Assembly: GCA_023362775.1 (NCBI GenBank) | Contig: JALMGJ010000005.1 | Span: forward strand, 62,687,463-62,751,462 | From: Charina bottae | Taxonomy: Eukaryota > Chordata > Lepidosauria > Squamata > Charinaidae | Direction of reading: 5' to 3' | Length of the DNA stretch: 64,000 bases | Part shown: piece by piece, positions 1-10,529 of the stretch | Layout: every line of letters starts with the position of its first letter | How positions within the stretch are numbered: position 1 is the first letter of the stretch | Translations under genes and position numbers: made by a program | The notes under the pieces: model-generated | What the model was told of the DNA's origin: nothing | Seen by the model: the letters and a program-made list of their open reading frames with translations, nothing else | Database searches by the model: none

Positions 1-534
1 TCTCAGCTGTTTTGTGTAGCATAATCATACAAGTGCACTACTGTATGTATCTCATATCGCACCAGTTACTTAGGTGATTACAGCAACATACAAGTTGACA
101 AATCTTTATGGAAAATGCCCATATTAAACAAGCCAAAGAAATTAAAAAATGCTGCAACCTTTGTTTGTCTCTCTATTATTGTATAGGCTGAGCATCATGA
201 TAGCATTAAAATCTTAGTTCTGGTTATCAATATTTTGTTTTTGTTCTGAATTGAAATGCCCTATAGTCAAACTAAGTCACTTCTTACTCTGCTGTTTTAT
301 GTGATAAACTGAAAATGCTTAGCTAATAATACTACTACAAGGAATGTTTTCTTAGCATCTGTTAGAAAAATAGCAATAGCAAACTTAGTTTTGGATGTTA
401 TTTACTATAGAATTATTTAAAACAACATGTATATTTTTCTTAGTTCTTTCTTCTGTTTGTACAGTATCTGCAGGGTTTCCTTCTGTTTATGTTATTCTAT
501 TGGTATGTAGTTCTATGCTGTTATATTTTCTAAA
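1..534. other. Intronic sequence, nothing recognised
   Basis: AT-rich, non-repetitive-looking sequence with no long open frame, placed upstream of the first DOCK1 exon in the window. I see no transposon termini or RNA gene here. Confidence 0.5.
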
Positions 535-539
535 GTGAG

Positions 540-658
540 ATTCCAATTGTTGAATTGCGGCGGCAGCGGCGCGCCATCAGTGTTTCCGGGTTTTGACGTG
601 ACACACCTGGGCCCCGCAGGCGACACAGTATTGTGTCACGACACACAGTTTGGAAAGC
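540..658 (-). repeat. hAT-like repeat end, GC-rich
   Basis: An abruptly GC-rich block in AT-rich surroundings. Read on the minus strand it begins with 'tagctttccaaact' followed by alternating 'gtgacac/cgacaca' words. A second block at 38633 begins with the closely similar 'cagagctttccaaact' and 'ggtgacacacc', so both look like ends of one repeat family. The 'ttccaaac' terminus resembles the 'ttctcaaact' ends of hAT elements. The other terminus and a TSD were not found, so class assignment is tentative. Confidence 0.4.
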
Positions 659-661
659 TAT

Positions 662-1469
662 GTCCTAAGGTATCAAAACAAGTTGGTTATGGAGAATTCA
701 AGCTCTCTTGCCAAAGGCATGCATTCAGAGCAAAATCCTTGCCAAAGGCATGCATTCAGACCAAAAAAAATTATTTTAAAAATGCAATCTGGTTTGCAAA
801 ACTTTTCCTAAAATTCCTCAAATACAGAAGTTGGTGTCCTCTGCAACTGGTTGCTACTGGAGAAAGCCAACTGTATGCAAACTTTGATCCCCAAAAAACA
901 ATATTCTCGTTTATAATATCAGAGGTTATTTGCTGGTTAGAAAGGACTCATCTGGAATCTACATGACAAAGCAGTGCTGTCCTCATTTAATTTCACTATT
1001 CTGCAACTCACTGCCCTGAGCTGACAATATGAGAACAGCTCACAGGTGAACAGCCAGCTGGCCATTTTGCATTTATATTTCAAACAACAATGGTATTTTT
1101 CTTCCAGTTCAGTCAGGTAAAAAATAATGCCATATGTTAGACTTGAAAGGTAAATGTTACGTCCTTTTCTTTCACAAAGCCAATTTAGCAATTCTGAAGT
1201 TTAAATGGTCACATTTTAAAGTTCTGATGAAAAGATGGAATCATCAAAGTTAAAGCTGTGAAGAATGAGCTTCAGAATGCATATTACTGCTTTCGTAAGC
1301 TACAGTTCTTAACTGATAACAAAATATGCATTTCTTAAATAGAAAAATATGGCATTGTATGTGTTTGCTGTTTAAAGAAAGTGAAGAGTATGAAATAATA
1401 GTTTTGTTGGAAACAGGAATGGATTATTAGTGAATGAGGGAAAAAGGTTAAAGCATCACACCTAATATA
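662..1469. other. Intronic sequence with one short direct repeat
   Basis: No gene or element recognised. A direct repeat of about 22 bp (ttgccaaaggcatgcattca...) occurs at 708 and again at 739, spaced by 31 bp, which looks like a local tandem duplication. Confidence 0.5.
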
Positions 1470-1526
1470 CAATGCTCTGAAAAAGTATTCAACCCCTTTC
1501 AGATTTACTTAATTTTTTGCATATTT

Positions 1527-1612
1527 ATATCTCTGTTGTAAACCACCCAGACTCCCCCTCGGGGGAGATGGGCGGTGATAAATCTAATAAATAAATAAAA
1601 TAAAATAAATAT
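1527..1612 (+). repeat. CR1/L3 LINE 3' end
   Basis: Contains 'gtaaaccacccagactcc', a short hairpin-forming 'ccctcgggggagatgggcggtgataa' region and a tail of taaataaa repeats. The same terminal block ends the longer LINE at 7550-8868, so this is a severely 5'-truncated copy in plus orientation. Confidence 0.75.
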
Positions 1613-2245
1613 TTAACTGCTGAATATTATCAGAACGTTTTGTGGGCCCATTGCTATATAAAGGGAATGTCAGTGAACAAAATGCCAACATTAGGGTTTT
1701 GCTTTCTTTATTTTAAAAATAAGTAAAATGCCAGTGTGAAAAAATGATAACTTCCTAAGATTCAGTAACTGGTTTAGCTACATTAACAGCAAAGATTTAT
1801 TCCTGTAATTGGTGGTTAGTCTCTCACATAGTTTATAAAAATTTTGTTCCATTCCTCCATGACAAACTCTTTAACTCAGTTACATTTGAGGGTTTTCTAG
1901 CACAAACTGCTTGTTTTAGTTCCTCCCACAACCTTTCTGTGGTGCTTAGGTCTGGACTATTCCAGAACATTAAATTTGTTCTTCATTTATTCTCTTATAG
2001 ATTTACTCGTGTGCTTGGTATCATTGTCTTGCTGCATGACCTGCTTGCACTTCAGCATATATTTTTCTGTAGAATTCTCTGATCCAATGCAGAATTCATG
2101 TTGGAAAGTTGTCCAGGCCTTCAGGCAGCAAAGCACTCCTAATTCATGACATTATTACTTTTATTTCTTAGCATGGTATAGGATTCTTATTGTGAAATAT
2201 AGTGTTTGGTTCCCACTAGATACAATACCCATGTGGCCTGAAAAG

Positions 2246-2431
2246 TAGGCTGACCATACATCCCATTTCACCATTTCTGGAGCGTCCTGTCGTTACAGTA
2301 ACAATGTCAATTTTGTCCCGTTTTTGAAAGTTTCCTGGCGAAGCCCACACGTCCCCCCCGCGCCCTCACACCCGCACACACACCCACTTTGTCTGGTGAC
2401 GTTTTTGCCTCAAGGAAATATGGTCAGCCTA
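2246..2431. mobile_element. hAT-type MITE, 186 bp, with 8-bp TSD
   Basis: Perfect 13-bp terminal inverted repeats (TAGGCTGACCATA at the left, its complement at the right) enclose a 186-bp segment flanked by identical 8-bp direct repeats CTGAAAAG (2238-2245 and 2432-2439). An 8-bp duplication is the hallmark of hAT transposition. The segment has no coding capacity and must have been moved by a transposase supplied in trans. It interrupts the Tc1-like element, so it is the younger of the two. Confidence 0.85.
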
Positions 2432-3299
2432 CTGAAAAGTTGTTTTTGACTCATCTGTCCATGCATCATTCCTTCAGAAGTCTTTATCCAGATGCTTTTT
2501 TGCAAACTTGAAATGAGCAATAGTTTCTACAAGAGTACAGTCCTATGAATCCATTTTTTACCAATGCTTTTATGTTGGTGAAGTCATGAATACTAACTTT
2601 AGCTAAAGCAAAAGAGGGCTACAGATCTGGGGAATTTTGTTCTGGGATCTTTGTGACTTCCAGGATGATTTTATATTTGGAGTGATTCTGACAGTATAGC
2701 CAATCTTGTGAAGGTTCACCATTGTCCCAAATCTTCTCTATTTCAAGACTACATTTCTTGAATGTGGGATGGCAGAGCCTGAGAACTTTAGAAATGGTTT
2801 TGTAACATTTCCAGATTGATAGGCATAAATTACTTTTTTATTTTTTTATCCAAAATTTATTTTGACCAGGCAGAACCTGTATAGTGAGAATTTACTGAGG
2901 TAGTGTCATATAGGTACGAAAAAATCATTAGTGAGAGAAACAATTAAGACTTAGATGGAAGAATTGAATTTAGTAGACCCCTGGCATTTGATGTATCCAA
3001 CTAAAAGAGAATGTGCATCAGAATTTTTTAGGCTTGATTATTTTTTAATATCATTGATCGTATATCATCAAATTCAAGAATATAACATTGATGTTTGTTA
3101 TGTATCTGATCATAGTGCATTCACCTTGAAATGTGTGATTCAGAAACCGGTTAAGGTATTGAGAAATTGGTATTTCAGTGTTTCCCTATTGAATGATAAA
3201 GAATTTGTACAACAAATGCAGGTAGAGACTTTACAATGTTTTGATTTGAATTCAGAAAATCAAGTGCCCAAATTTTTGAATTGGAAGCATATTTATTTA

Positions 3300-3690
3300 T
3301 TTATTTATTTGATTTTTTTTATAAAGTTTTATTATTTAAAATATTTACACATCACACCAATAGCTACATTTACAAAGATTTACGACATATACACAACATA
3401 ATTACACAAAACACATAACACAAAACAAAGACAACATACAAAGTTACATATAAAACAGAATGACTTCCTGTTTCTTTTACGAAAAAACTTTTATAATATA
3501 TATTTAACAAAACTATTTCCTTTGTATCTTTCCTTCCTTTTTGATATTTTGTCTTTATATTAGTATTTTATCTCATTTATTGATTTCATTTTCATCCTTC
3601 TCTTTTATCTTTGATCTTTTCTATCTTACAAAATTTGTTTTATATTATAGTCCTTTTGTATGAAATTTAAAAAGGGGTTCCATGTTGATT
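3300..3690 (-). repeat. L1 3' UTR-like fragment, minus orientation
   Basis: The T-rich start ('ttttttataaagttttattattt') followed by A/C-rich sequence resembles the minus-strand L1 tails at 32638 and 19640. It interrupts the plus-strand L1. The flanking words 'catatttatttatttatt' at 3288 and 3691 may be a target-site duplication but are low-complexity. Confidence 0.45.
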
Positions 3691-3760
3691 CATATTTATT
3701 TATTTATTATTCAAATTTCTATCACCACCCATCTCCCCGAAAAGGAGAACTCTTTGTATA
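3691..3760 (-). repeat. CR1/L3 LINE 3' end, minus orientation
   Basis: Reads 'atttatttattattcaaatttctatcaccacccatctccccgaaaagg', the reverse complement of the terminal block seen at 8801-8868. Very short 5'-truncated insertion. Confidence 0.65.
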
Positions 3761-3927
3761 TAAAGCATACATTTGAGGTAGAATTATTGTAGAATTATCA
3801 TACAAAAATAAGATTGAAAATAAAATGAAAATAATTTGAAAGATGAACTGAAACATTTATGGGCACAGATGGTTAGATGCCCATCTACAATTTTGTACAG
3901 AGAAATACAGAAAAAGAAATATGAATT

Positions 3928-4330
3928 AACGAATAGAATAGAATAGAATAGAATAGAATAGAATAGAATAGAATAATAACTTTATTGTCATCCCACTATA
4001 CACTATACAAGTGCACAATAGAATGAAATTTCGTTGCAGTTGGCTCACAATTTCACTCAAGCAATAAAATACTAATGATAATAATAAAAAACCATAATTA
4101 CTATAAAATACCCATTCTTATAAAATATACATTCTTATAAAATATACATTCTTTAACTCACAATTTCAGTCAAACATTAAAATACTAATAAAAATCCATA
4201 ATTACTATAAAATATACATTCTTTACATATCCAACATATTTCACCTAAAAGAACCTATTTGGCATTCAAGAATCCAATAGCCTGGGGGACAAAGCTGTTT
4301 GTCATATCACAGCAATATCACAGCAGACAG
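3928..4330 (-). repeat. L2-like LINE 3' end with (GAATA)9 tail
   Basis: Nine perfect GAATA units (3931-3975) are followed by 'ataactttattgtcatcccactatac'. On the minus strand this reads '...gggatgacaataaagttattattctattc', a LINE terminus ending in a (TTCTA)n tail, as in L2-type elements. Inside, a unit containing 'ccataattactataaaata' recurs at about 4090-4235. The pentamer array is best explained as the element's own 3' tail rather than an independent microsatellite. Confidence 0.6.
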
Positions 4331-4637
4331 AATTTACACCTAACATGTTTATGATAGAGATACTGGGAGAACGGTGAAAGACCCGGCAAGATCTTGGCAA
4401 ATTGCTTAAAGCAAAAGAAAGATAGGGCAATGATTCCAATTATTAGAGGTAAAAGAGATTAATTGTATAAAACTTAAATGGATATTAATTGTCAAATTTT
4501 AAAAATCTATTCAGAATTATATAGTAAACCAGAGAATGTATCAAATGAATCTATAGAGGCCTTTTTAAATAAAATTAATCTACCACATTAAGATGACACA
4601 CAAAAACAACTCTTATTCGCTCCACTATCTGAGCTAG

Positions 4638-4956
4638 TAATGGGGTGCGATGGCTCAGTGGTTAAGACGCCAGGCTTGTCGATTGGAAGGTTGGCGGTTC
4701 GAGACCCGAGTGCCGCGTGGAGTGAGCTCCCGCACTCGCCCCAGCTCTTGCCAACCTCGCAATTCGAAAGCACGCAAATGCAAGTAGATAAATAGGTACC
4801 ACTTTGATGGGATAGTAACAGCGTTCTGCACGCGTCATGCCGACCACATGACCGCTGAAGCATCTTCGGACAGTGCTAGCTCTTAGGCTAAGAAACAGAG
4901 ATGAGCACCACCCCCTAGAGTCGGACACGACTGTGCAGGGGAAAACCTTTACCTTT
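4638..4956 (+). mobile_element. tRNA-derived SINE (Sauria type) with 14-bp TSD
   Basis: A tRNA-like head has an A box (tggctcagtgg, 4651-4661) and a perfect B box (ggttcgagacc, 4696-4706), the internal RNA polymerase III promoter. The tail contains 'agagtcggacacgactg' (4917-4933), identical over 17 bp to the 3' end of the BovB copy at 47820-47836, which explains mobilisation by BovB machinery. Identical 14-bp direct repeats (actatctgagctag, 4624-4637 and 4957-4970) flank it. Removing the SINE and one repeat restores the L1 ORF2 frame ('...PLSELEIKQIILK'). Confidence 0.9.
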
Positions 4957-5645
4957 ACTATCTGAGCTAGAGATTAAACAAATAATTTTAAAAATGGCAA
5001 GTGGTAAAACACCAGGAATAGATGGATTCCCTATTTAGTGGTACAAAACATTTATAGATATTTTGGTGCCAAAACTGTCAAATGTATGAAGAGATATTTG
5101 ATAAGGGAATTTTATTACCGGTATTTAATCAGGCTTATATTACAATTATACCAAAAGCAGGTAAAGATCACACTCAGTGTGCTAATTATCGTCCAATCTC
5201 ATTGATTAATGTCGACACAAAGATTTTAATAGCAGTGTTAGCAAATAGATTACAGCAAGTGATATAGTTCATTATTAAGAATGATCAAGCAGGGTATAAA
5301 AACTAGGCAAGCAGCAGCCAACGTTAGGTTAGTTGTAGATTTAATAGACTTGAATAAAAATAAAGTTCAATTTGTAATTTTATCATTAGATGCTGAAAAA
5401 GTCTTTGACAAAATACACAAACAGTATATGTTTTCCATACTAAATAGATTTGGATTTCCTTTGGAATTTATAAAATGGAGTAAGATATTATATAAGTCAC
5501 CCACATCTAAAGTAAAGGTTAATGGCATATTTTCTCCTACTTTTCCACTATTTAGAGGAACTTGACAAGGATGTTCACTTTTTACCCTTGCTATTTAATA
5601 TTTGTGTGAAACCTTTGGATATATCATCTCAATTTAAGAAGCATA

Positions 5646-7549
5646 TCAGTCATCAGATCACCAAAGCCACTTAGTTAACTATTGGCTCAGCTCTTGCTCC
5701 ACAGGGTTTTTACAGCAGTTTTCCTCTGGATTTGCAGGAATTCCTGCCTTCCAGCTCCTAGATTCCCTCCTCCCAGTAGATGAGAAGGCACAATGCCAGC
5801 CCCCCCCCCCCATTCTGTATGAGTGATATTTCCTCACTACAAAAAGAAAATGAAATAAAGTAGGAGGAGGACAGGTCATTGACTGGACCACTGAATTTCT
5901 CCCATTGGCTACCAAGATCCATCCATCCATCCTTCCTGCCTGCCTGCCTGCCTGCCTGCCTGTAAAAATGAGAACTTGGATGGTGACACAAAACTGGAAC
6001 AGGATAAGAAGGGTGAAGTTGATGGCTAAGTGAGCCTGCTGTGAGAGGCTTCAATTACAAATCAAATCAATCTTTATTATGGTGATAGACCAGCATTCAG
6101 TTTAAGACCTGAAGTTAGCTACTGCAGTCCTTATCAACTTAAAACTACAGTAGTTAGACTTATTAAGTGTAAGCTAACCAAATATTAAGCAACAGGAAGT
6201 AATTGATCTTTATAAAATGTTTTTAAAAATGCTGTGTTAGTTATTAAAGCTTAACTGGTTGCATGTTATACTGTTTCATCTCTGCATCCGTAATGTAGCA
6301 TAACATTCCATGCAGAACAAAGAAAAATCTAATTTTCTGAAAAATCAATTTCAATTTTATACCAGAAGTAATTGTAAAGCTCCATTTATATAACTACAGC
6401 AAAGGTCAGCAAATTGGTCTTCTGTGTTCCCTTTATGATTATTCAGCTACCTTTCTATCTATCTATAAATAAAAATTGAAGTCCTTCAAAAATGTTTTTA
6501 ATCACACATGTTTAACTTAACATGCAATAAAAAAGACTGGAACAAGCGAGCATAGTAATTGATCCGTATATTATAATACATAGTTAATGTACGCCGTATG
6601 CAATTCATCCTATACTTAACAATGTGCCCTGCATCTTTAATGATAAAAAAGCTGATGAAGCAGCTAAATTACTTTCATCCAAGCTGAGATAACTGAAATC
6701 TCAAGATTACCTCAATTGTATTCTGTGATGTACTGGGCTTTCAACCAGATCTTAATAGAAGCAGGAGCAATTCAGTCTTAATAAATTTGCTGTGGTGAGA
6801 AAAGATCAATATATCAGACTATTTTTTTAATGTTGACTTCTGTCCATAAAATATTCTTTTATAACCTGGATTCTACCATTTATTGAAATGGATTTTTGGG
6901 TAGAGTGTAATTCAAATATATACATTATAAAACCTTCTCTCTTCACATTGCTTCCTTTGCAAGACTTGAAAGAAGTACTGTAACAATTAAATTAGATAAG
7001 CTTCATAGATCATTGCTATTACACAAAGAGTACTTTTTGCATTGCAAACTAACATTCAGTCATAAACCGCATTCATAGTTTATGTATTGACACAAATTTA
7101 TTCCCAATAGGAGCTAGTGCTGTAAATAGAATTATCATAAGTTTTCTAGGATAAAGTATTTCAAGAGAAATGTAAATTGAAAATAGGTTTGATAGTTTGG
7201 GTTATTGGAATTACAGTAATTGGACTTCTATGCAAAATATATCTATAAATTAGATATATTAGATAAGATTAGATAAGTTGCACTGTACTTAGACAATCTT
7301 CCAGACATACAGCTTATTGAAATATTATTTCCGTTAGCTCCATTAGGAATTTAATATTACAGTTAACAAGCAAGTTTTATACAAATAAAATTACATAAAA
7401 GAAAAAAAAATCAAATGATGCTTATTGATCCATTAAAAGTTATTTTATAGGAGAAAATTACAAAATAATTTTTTATTCTGCATTAGAAAATGTATTATGG
7501 TAAGTGCTTTTTTATGATTTGGTATTTCAATAATATATAGTGCATCCAT
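5646..7549. other. Intronic sequence with short (CATC)/(CCTG) microsatellite
   Basis: No gene or transposon recognised. A compound tetranucleotide run lies at about 5918-5962 (ccatccatccatcc then tgcctgcctgcc). The remainder is AT-rich and unstructured to the eye. Confidence 0.5.
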
Positions 7550-8868
7550 TCTCGCTCTCTTGGACCTCTCAGAGGCTTTCGATACCGTCGACCACGGTAT
7601 CCTTCTGGGGCAACTCAGGGAGTTGGGGGTGGGCGGCGTAGTCTTGCGCTGGTTCACCTCCTTCCTCCAGGGCCGTTCCCAATTGGTGGTAATAGGGGAG
7701 GAGAGATACGACCCTCTTGTGTGGGGTGCCGCAGGGTTCGGTTCTCTCTCTTCTCCTATTTAACATCTACATGAAGCCGCTGGGGGAGATCATCCATCAC
7801 CACAGGATGAGGTATCATCAATACGCTGATGATACTCAGTTGTATATCTCCATCCCAGGTGAAGTAAGTGATGCAGTCGATACCCTGTCTCAGTGCCTGG
7901 GGGCTGTAGCGGCCTGGATGGGAAACATTAGGCTTCAACTGAACCCTGGTAAGACAGAGTGACTGTGGATTGATGGCCTCTTGGTTTCCAGGAAGTTGTC
8001 ATCTTTAACTCTGGATGGGGTGGCACTACCCCATTCAGTGCGGAACTTGGGGGTCCTCCTGGACTCACGACTCCTGCTTGAAGAGCAGGTGGCAGTCATG
8101 GCCAGGAGGGTCTTTGCACAACTTTGGGTTGTGCACCAGTTACGCCCCTTCCTGGATCAGGAGGCCCTCCAAACAGTCACTCATGCCCTTGTCATCTCCC
8201 ATATAGATTATTGCAATGCGCTCTACATGGGGCTACCCTTGAAGAGTATCCGGAAGCTTCAGCTGGTCCAGAATGTGGCCGCGCGGGCAGTTACAGGTGC
8301 GATAAGATCAACTCATGTAACACCACTGCTGCGCGAGCTGCATTGGGTACCAGTTTGCTTCCGGGTCCAATTCAAGGTGTTGGTTATCACCTTTAAAGCC
8401 CTACATGGCATGGGGCCAGGGTACCTGAGGGACCGTCTCATCCCGATCACATCTGCCTGCCCCACCCGGTCATGCAGAGAGGGCATGCTTCGGAACCCAT
8501 CAATGAAGGAATTACATTTGGCGGGGTCCAGGAGACGTGCCTTCTGTGCGATAGCACCCGCCTTGTGGAATATCTTGCCCCCGGAGGTGAAACAGGCATC
8601 TTCGCTCCTGGCCTTCAGGAAGTCTTTAAAGACCTGGTTCTGCCACCTTGCTTGGGACGAAGGAGGTAATAGTTCCTCCTGGGGGTGGTTAGCCCTGTAA
8701 TACCCTCCTTTTTAAGATCTTCCCATCCTCTGGATTCTTATCTATTTATTATTATATTGTATTTTTAAGTTTATAGGTTTTTAATATTAATATTAATGTT
8801 GTAAACCGCCCAGAGTCTACTGTCGTGGAGGTGGGCGGTGATAAATTCAAATAATAAAATAAAATAAA
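7550..8868 (+). pseudogene. CR1/L3 LINE, reverse transcriptase half and 3' UTR
   Basis: A 5'-truncated CR1-clade LINE. The frame opens inside the RT fingers/palm ('[15 protein letters not shown]', from 7558), continues with '[16 protein letters not shown]' (7720-7770) and the catalytic 'YADDTQLYI' (codons 7822-7848), then 'LQLNPGKTE' and a long C-terminal ORF (7981-8700) with 'HIDYCNALYMGLP' and 'KLQLVQNVAARAV'. A frameshift near 7740 and a TGA at 7961-7963 in place of the usual tryptophan break it. The 3' UTR ends with 'gtaaaccgcccagagtc...gggcggtgataaa' and an AATAAA-like tail (8801-8868). Several shorter copies of this tail occur in the window. Confidence 0.85.
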
Positions 8869-10099
8869 TTAATATAAAGCAAGAAATATATTTCTGTATT
8901 CTCTGGAGAGAAGTGATTTTCAAAAGACCAATATAAGGGGCAGATTCTTAAAAGAAATCCAGATGTTTTGTTTTTGCAAGATACATTTGAAAACCCAAGT
9001 TGTGAATATTCTTAAAGATTTAATTTGACATTCCTTTTTACATATGATTCAGAATTAAGGTTTCCTATTTGTTATTATCAGTCAAGTGTACTACAGAAGA
9101 ACTTTATAAAGTTCTGTTTTGTACTTCATCACCATTAAGAAAGGGGTTCTCCCATTTTCCTTATAACATTTGAAGGCCAGCTGTATTGGCTTTGTCACTT
9201 GTCAGGATCACTCCATCTTTAGCCTGGCAGTAAGCTGTGGAAAGATATCCCCTTCCTGAGTAATTACCTCAATTCATGAAGGCAGCATAGCAAAATAGTG
9301 CTTGCAGTGCTGTTGTAATATTGCAAGAGCAGATCAGAGACACTTTTTTTCTCCATCAACCTGCAGAATCACCCCACAGATACTAGGGTGATAGAAAGTA
9401 ACTACTTTCTGTAAACATTACAAACTTTCTTAAAACAGGCCATTAAATAAGCATTCTTTTCATCCAGTTTTGTAATTATTGTGCAATTTGTAAATGTAAC
9501 TTAGACTTATTTTAGTTTTGACAAGGGTGCTTCACCATAATAAAGTAAGTTAAAGTAGAAACATGAAAAGTAATGCCCCTCCCAACCCTCACACATTCCA
9601 AGTAAACTAAATTAAATTGAAAGTAAATAATGTCTTAGATTCATATATTCATCATGCAGAAAGGCGCTCTGTCCAATATAGGGCCTGCTGAGAATTCCAT
9701 GTCTTGCCTTAGCCCTTCATCCCTTTCATCCTCAAATGCTCACCTAGGTCTCAGGCATGGGAATGAAAACTTCCTTGGGTGTACAGTTTTGCTCAAAGTA
9801 TAACATTACATTAAGATCTCCAGTTCTTTATCTGCATTCTACATTATAACTGAGAATGCCTTCAAAATTATTCCTTCCAAAGATTTTTCTTATTAATGTG
9901 TTTGTCAATTCTGCAGCATTCAAGTTGTGAGCATTTATAAAAAATACGATTTTATATATACACAAAGTTTCAGTGTCCATTAGTAGTTTGTTCATTTATT
10001 CAAGATCATATAATTATTTTACACTGTCACTATAGTAATTTAATATTATATTGCCTGAAAATGTGTTAGACACATTATAATAATTATAACACAAATATG
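8869..10099. other. Intronic sequence, nothing recognised
   Basis: AT-rich sequence without long ORFs, terminal repeats or microsatellites of note. Confidence 0.5.
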
Positions 10100-10331
10100 A
10101 GAGCCAGTTCGGTGTAGTGGTTAAAGCACCAGGCAAGAAACTGTGAGACCGCAAGTTCTAGTCCCGCCTTAGGCACAAAGCCAGCTGGGTGACCTTGGGC
10201 CAGTCACTCTCTCAGCCCTAGGAAGGAGGCAATGGCAAACCACTTCCAAAAATCTTGCCAAAAAAATTGCAGGTACTAGTCTAGTCAGTAACGAGGAGCC
10301 AACACTGACTCAAAGGCACATACACAAAAAA
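10100..10331 (+). mobile_element. tRNA-derived SINE, second family
   Basis: Begins 'gagccagttcggtgtagtggttaaagcacc' (A-box region) and continues to a B-box-like 'agttctagtcc', then the body 'ctgggtgaccttgggccagtcactctctcagccc', and a tail with 'cttgccaaaaaaattgcagg' and 'gactcaaaggcac'. The same family occurs in reverse at 62850-63071 and as a tail fragment at 12455. No convincing TSD was found. Confidence 0.8.
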
Positions 10332-10529
10332 CAGGAAATTGCCCACATGTGCTTCAGATGGCTGCTCCTCGCTAGGAGACCGCAGGATAGCGGTCTCCAG
10401 GCGATCTGAGTGCTGGGAGACAAAGGGATTAATCATCAAACTCACAACTGCAGCCTTTTAAAGGATCGCTAACCTTGCTTCTATTTCACTTTTGGAAATT
10501 GCTTATTTAAATATATTAAGGCTATTAGA

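Larger units (their letters stand above)
1470..2860 (-). mobile_element. Degenerate Tc1/mariner-like transposon
   Basis: The left edge (caatgctctgaaaaagtattc, preceded by TA) has the form of a Tc1-type inverted terminal repeat. The minus strand carries a heavily mutated transposase: near 1890-1960 it reads approximately 'DLSTTERLWEELKQAVCA', which corresponds to the final acidic segment of the DDE/D catalytic domain (usually PDLNPxExLW). The frame is broken many times and no long ORF remains. A CR1 3' end (1527-1612) and a hAT MITE (2246-2431) are inserted in it. The right inverted repeat was not located, so the right limit is approximate. An old, inactive copy. Confidence 0.6.
2955..5645 (+). 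pseudogene. L1 LINE ORF2 remnant, interrupted by nested insertions
   Basis: A 5'-truncated L1 in plus orientation. The first block (2955-3290) encodes the end of the AP-type endonuclease, including a 'SDHSAF' motif like the SDHxxx signature. After several insertions, the frame resumes at about 4380-4637, then 4971 onward with 'MASGKTPGIDGFP', 'ANYRPISLINVDTKIL' (5187-5230) and 'LSLDAEKVFDKI' (5373-5410), which are reverse-transcriptase blocks (the last normally LDAxKAFD). In-frame stops occur near 5036, 5266 and 5563, and the element ends around 5645 before the YADD box. It is nonfunctional. Insertions inside it are listed separately. Confidence 0.8.

Noticed and set aside
535..966. 143-codon open frame starting MRFQLLNCGGSG
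   Set aside because: Crosses the GC-rich repeat end and a direct repeat; no domain, no splice context, composition typical of chance.
4639..4706. Possible tRNA gene (A and B boxes)
   Set aside because: It is the head of a SINE: it continues into a SINE body and BovB-like tail, has a TSD, and lacks a full cloverleaf.
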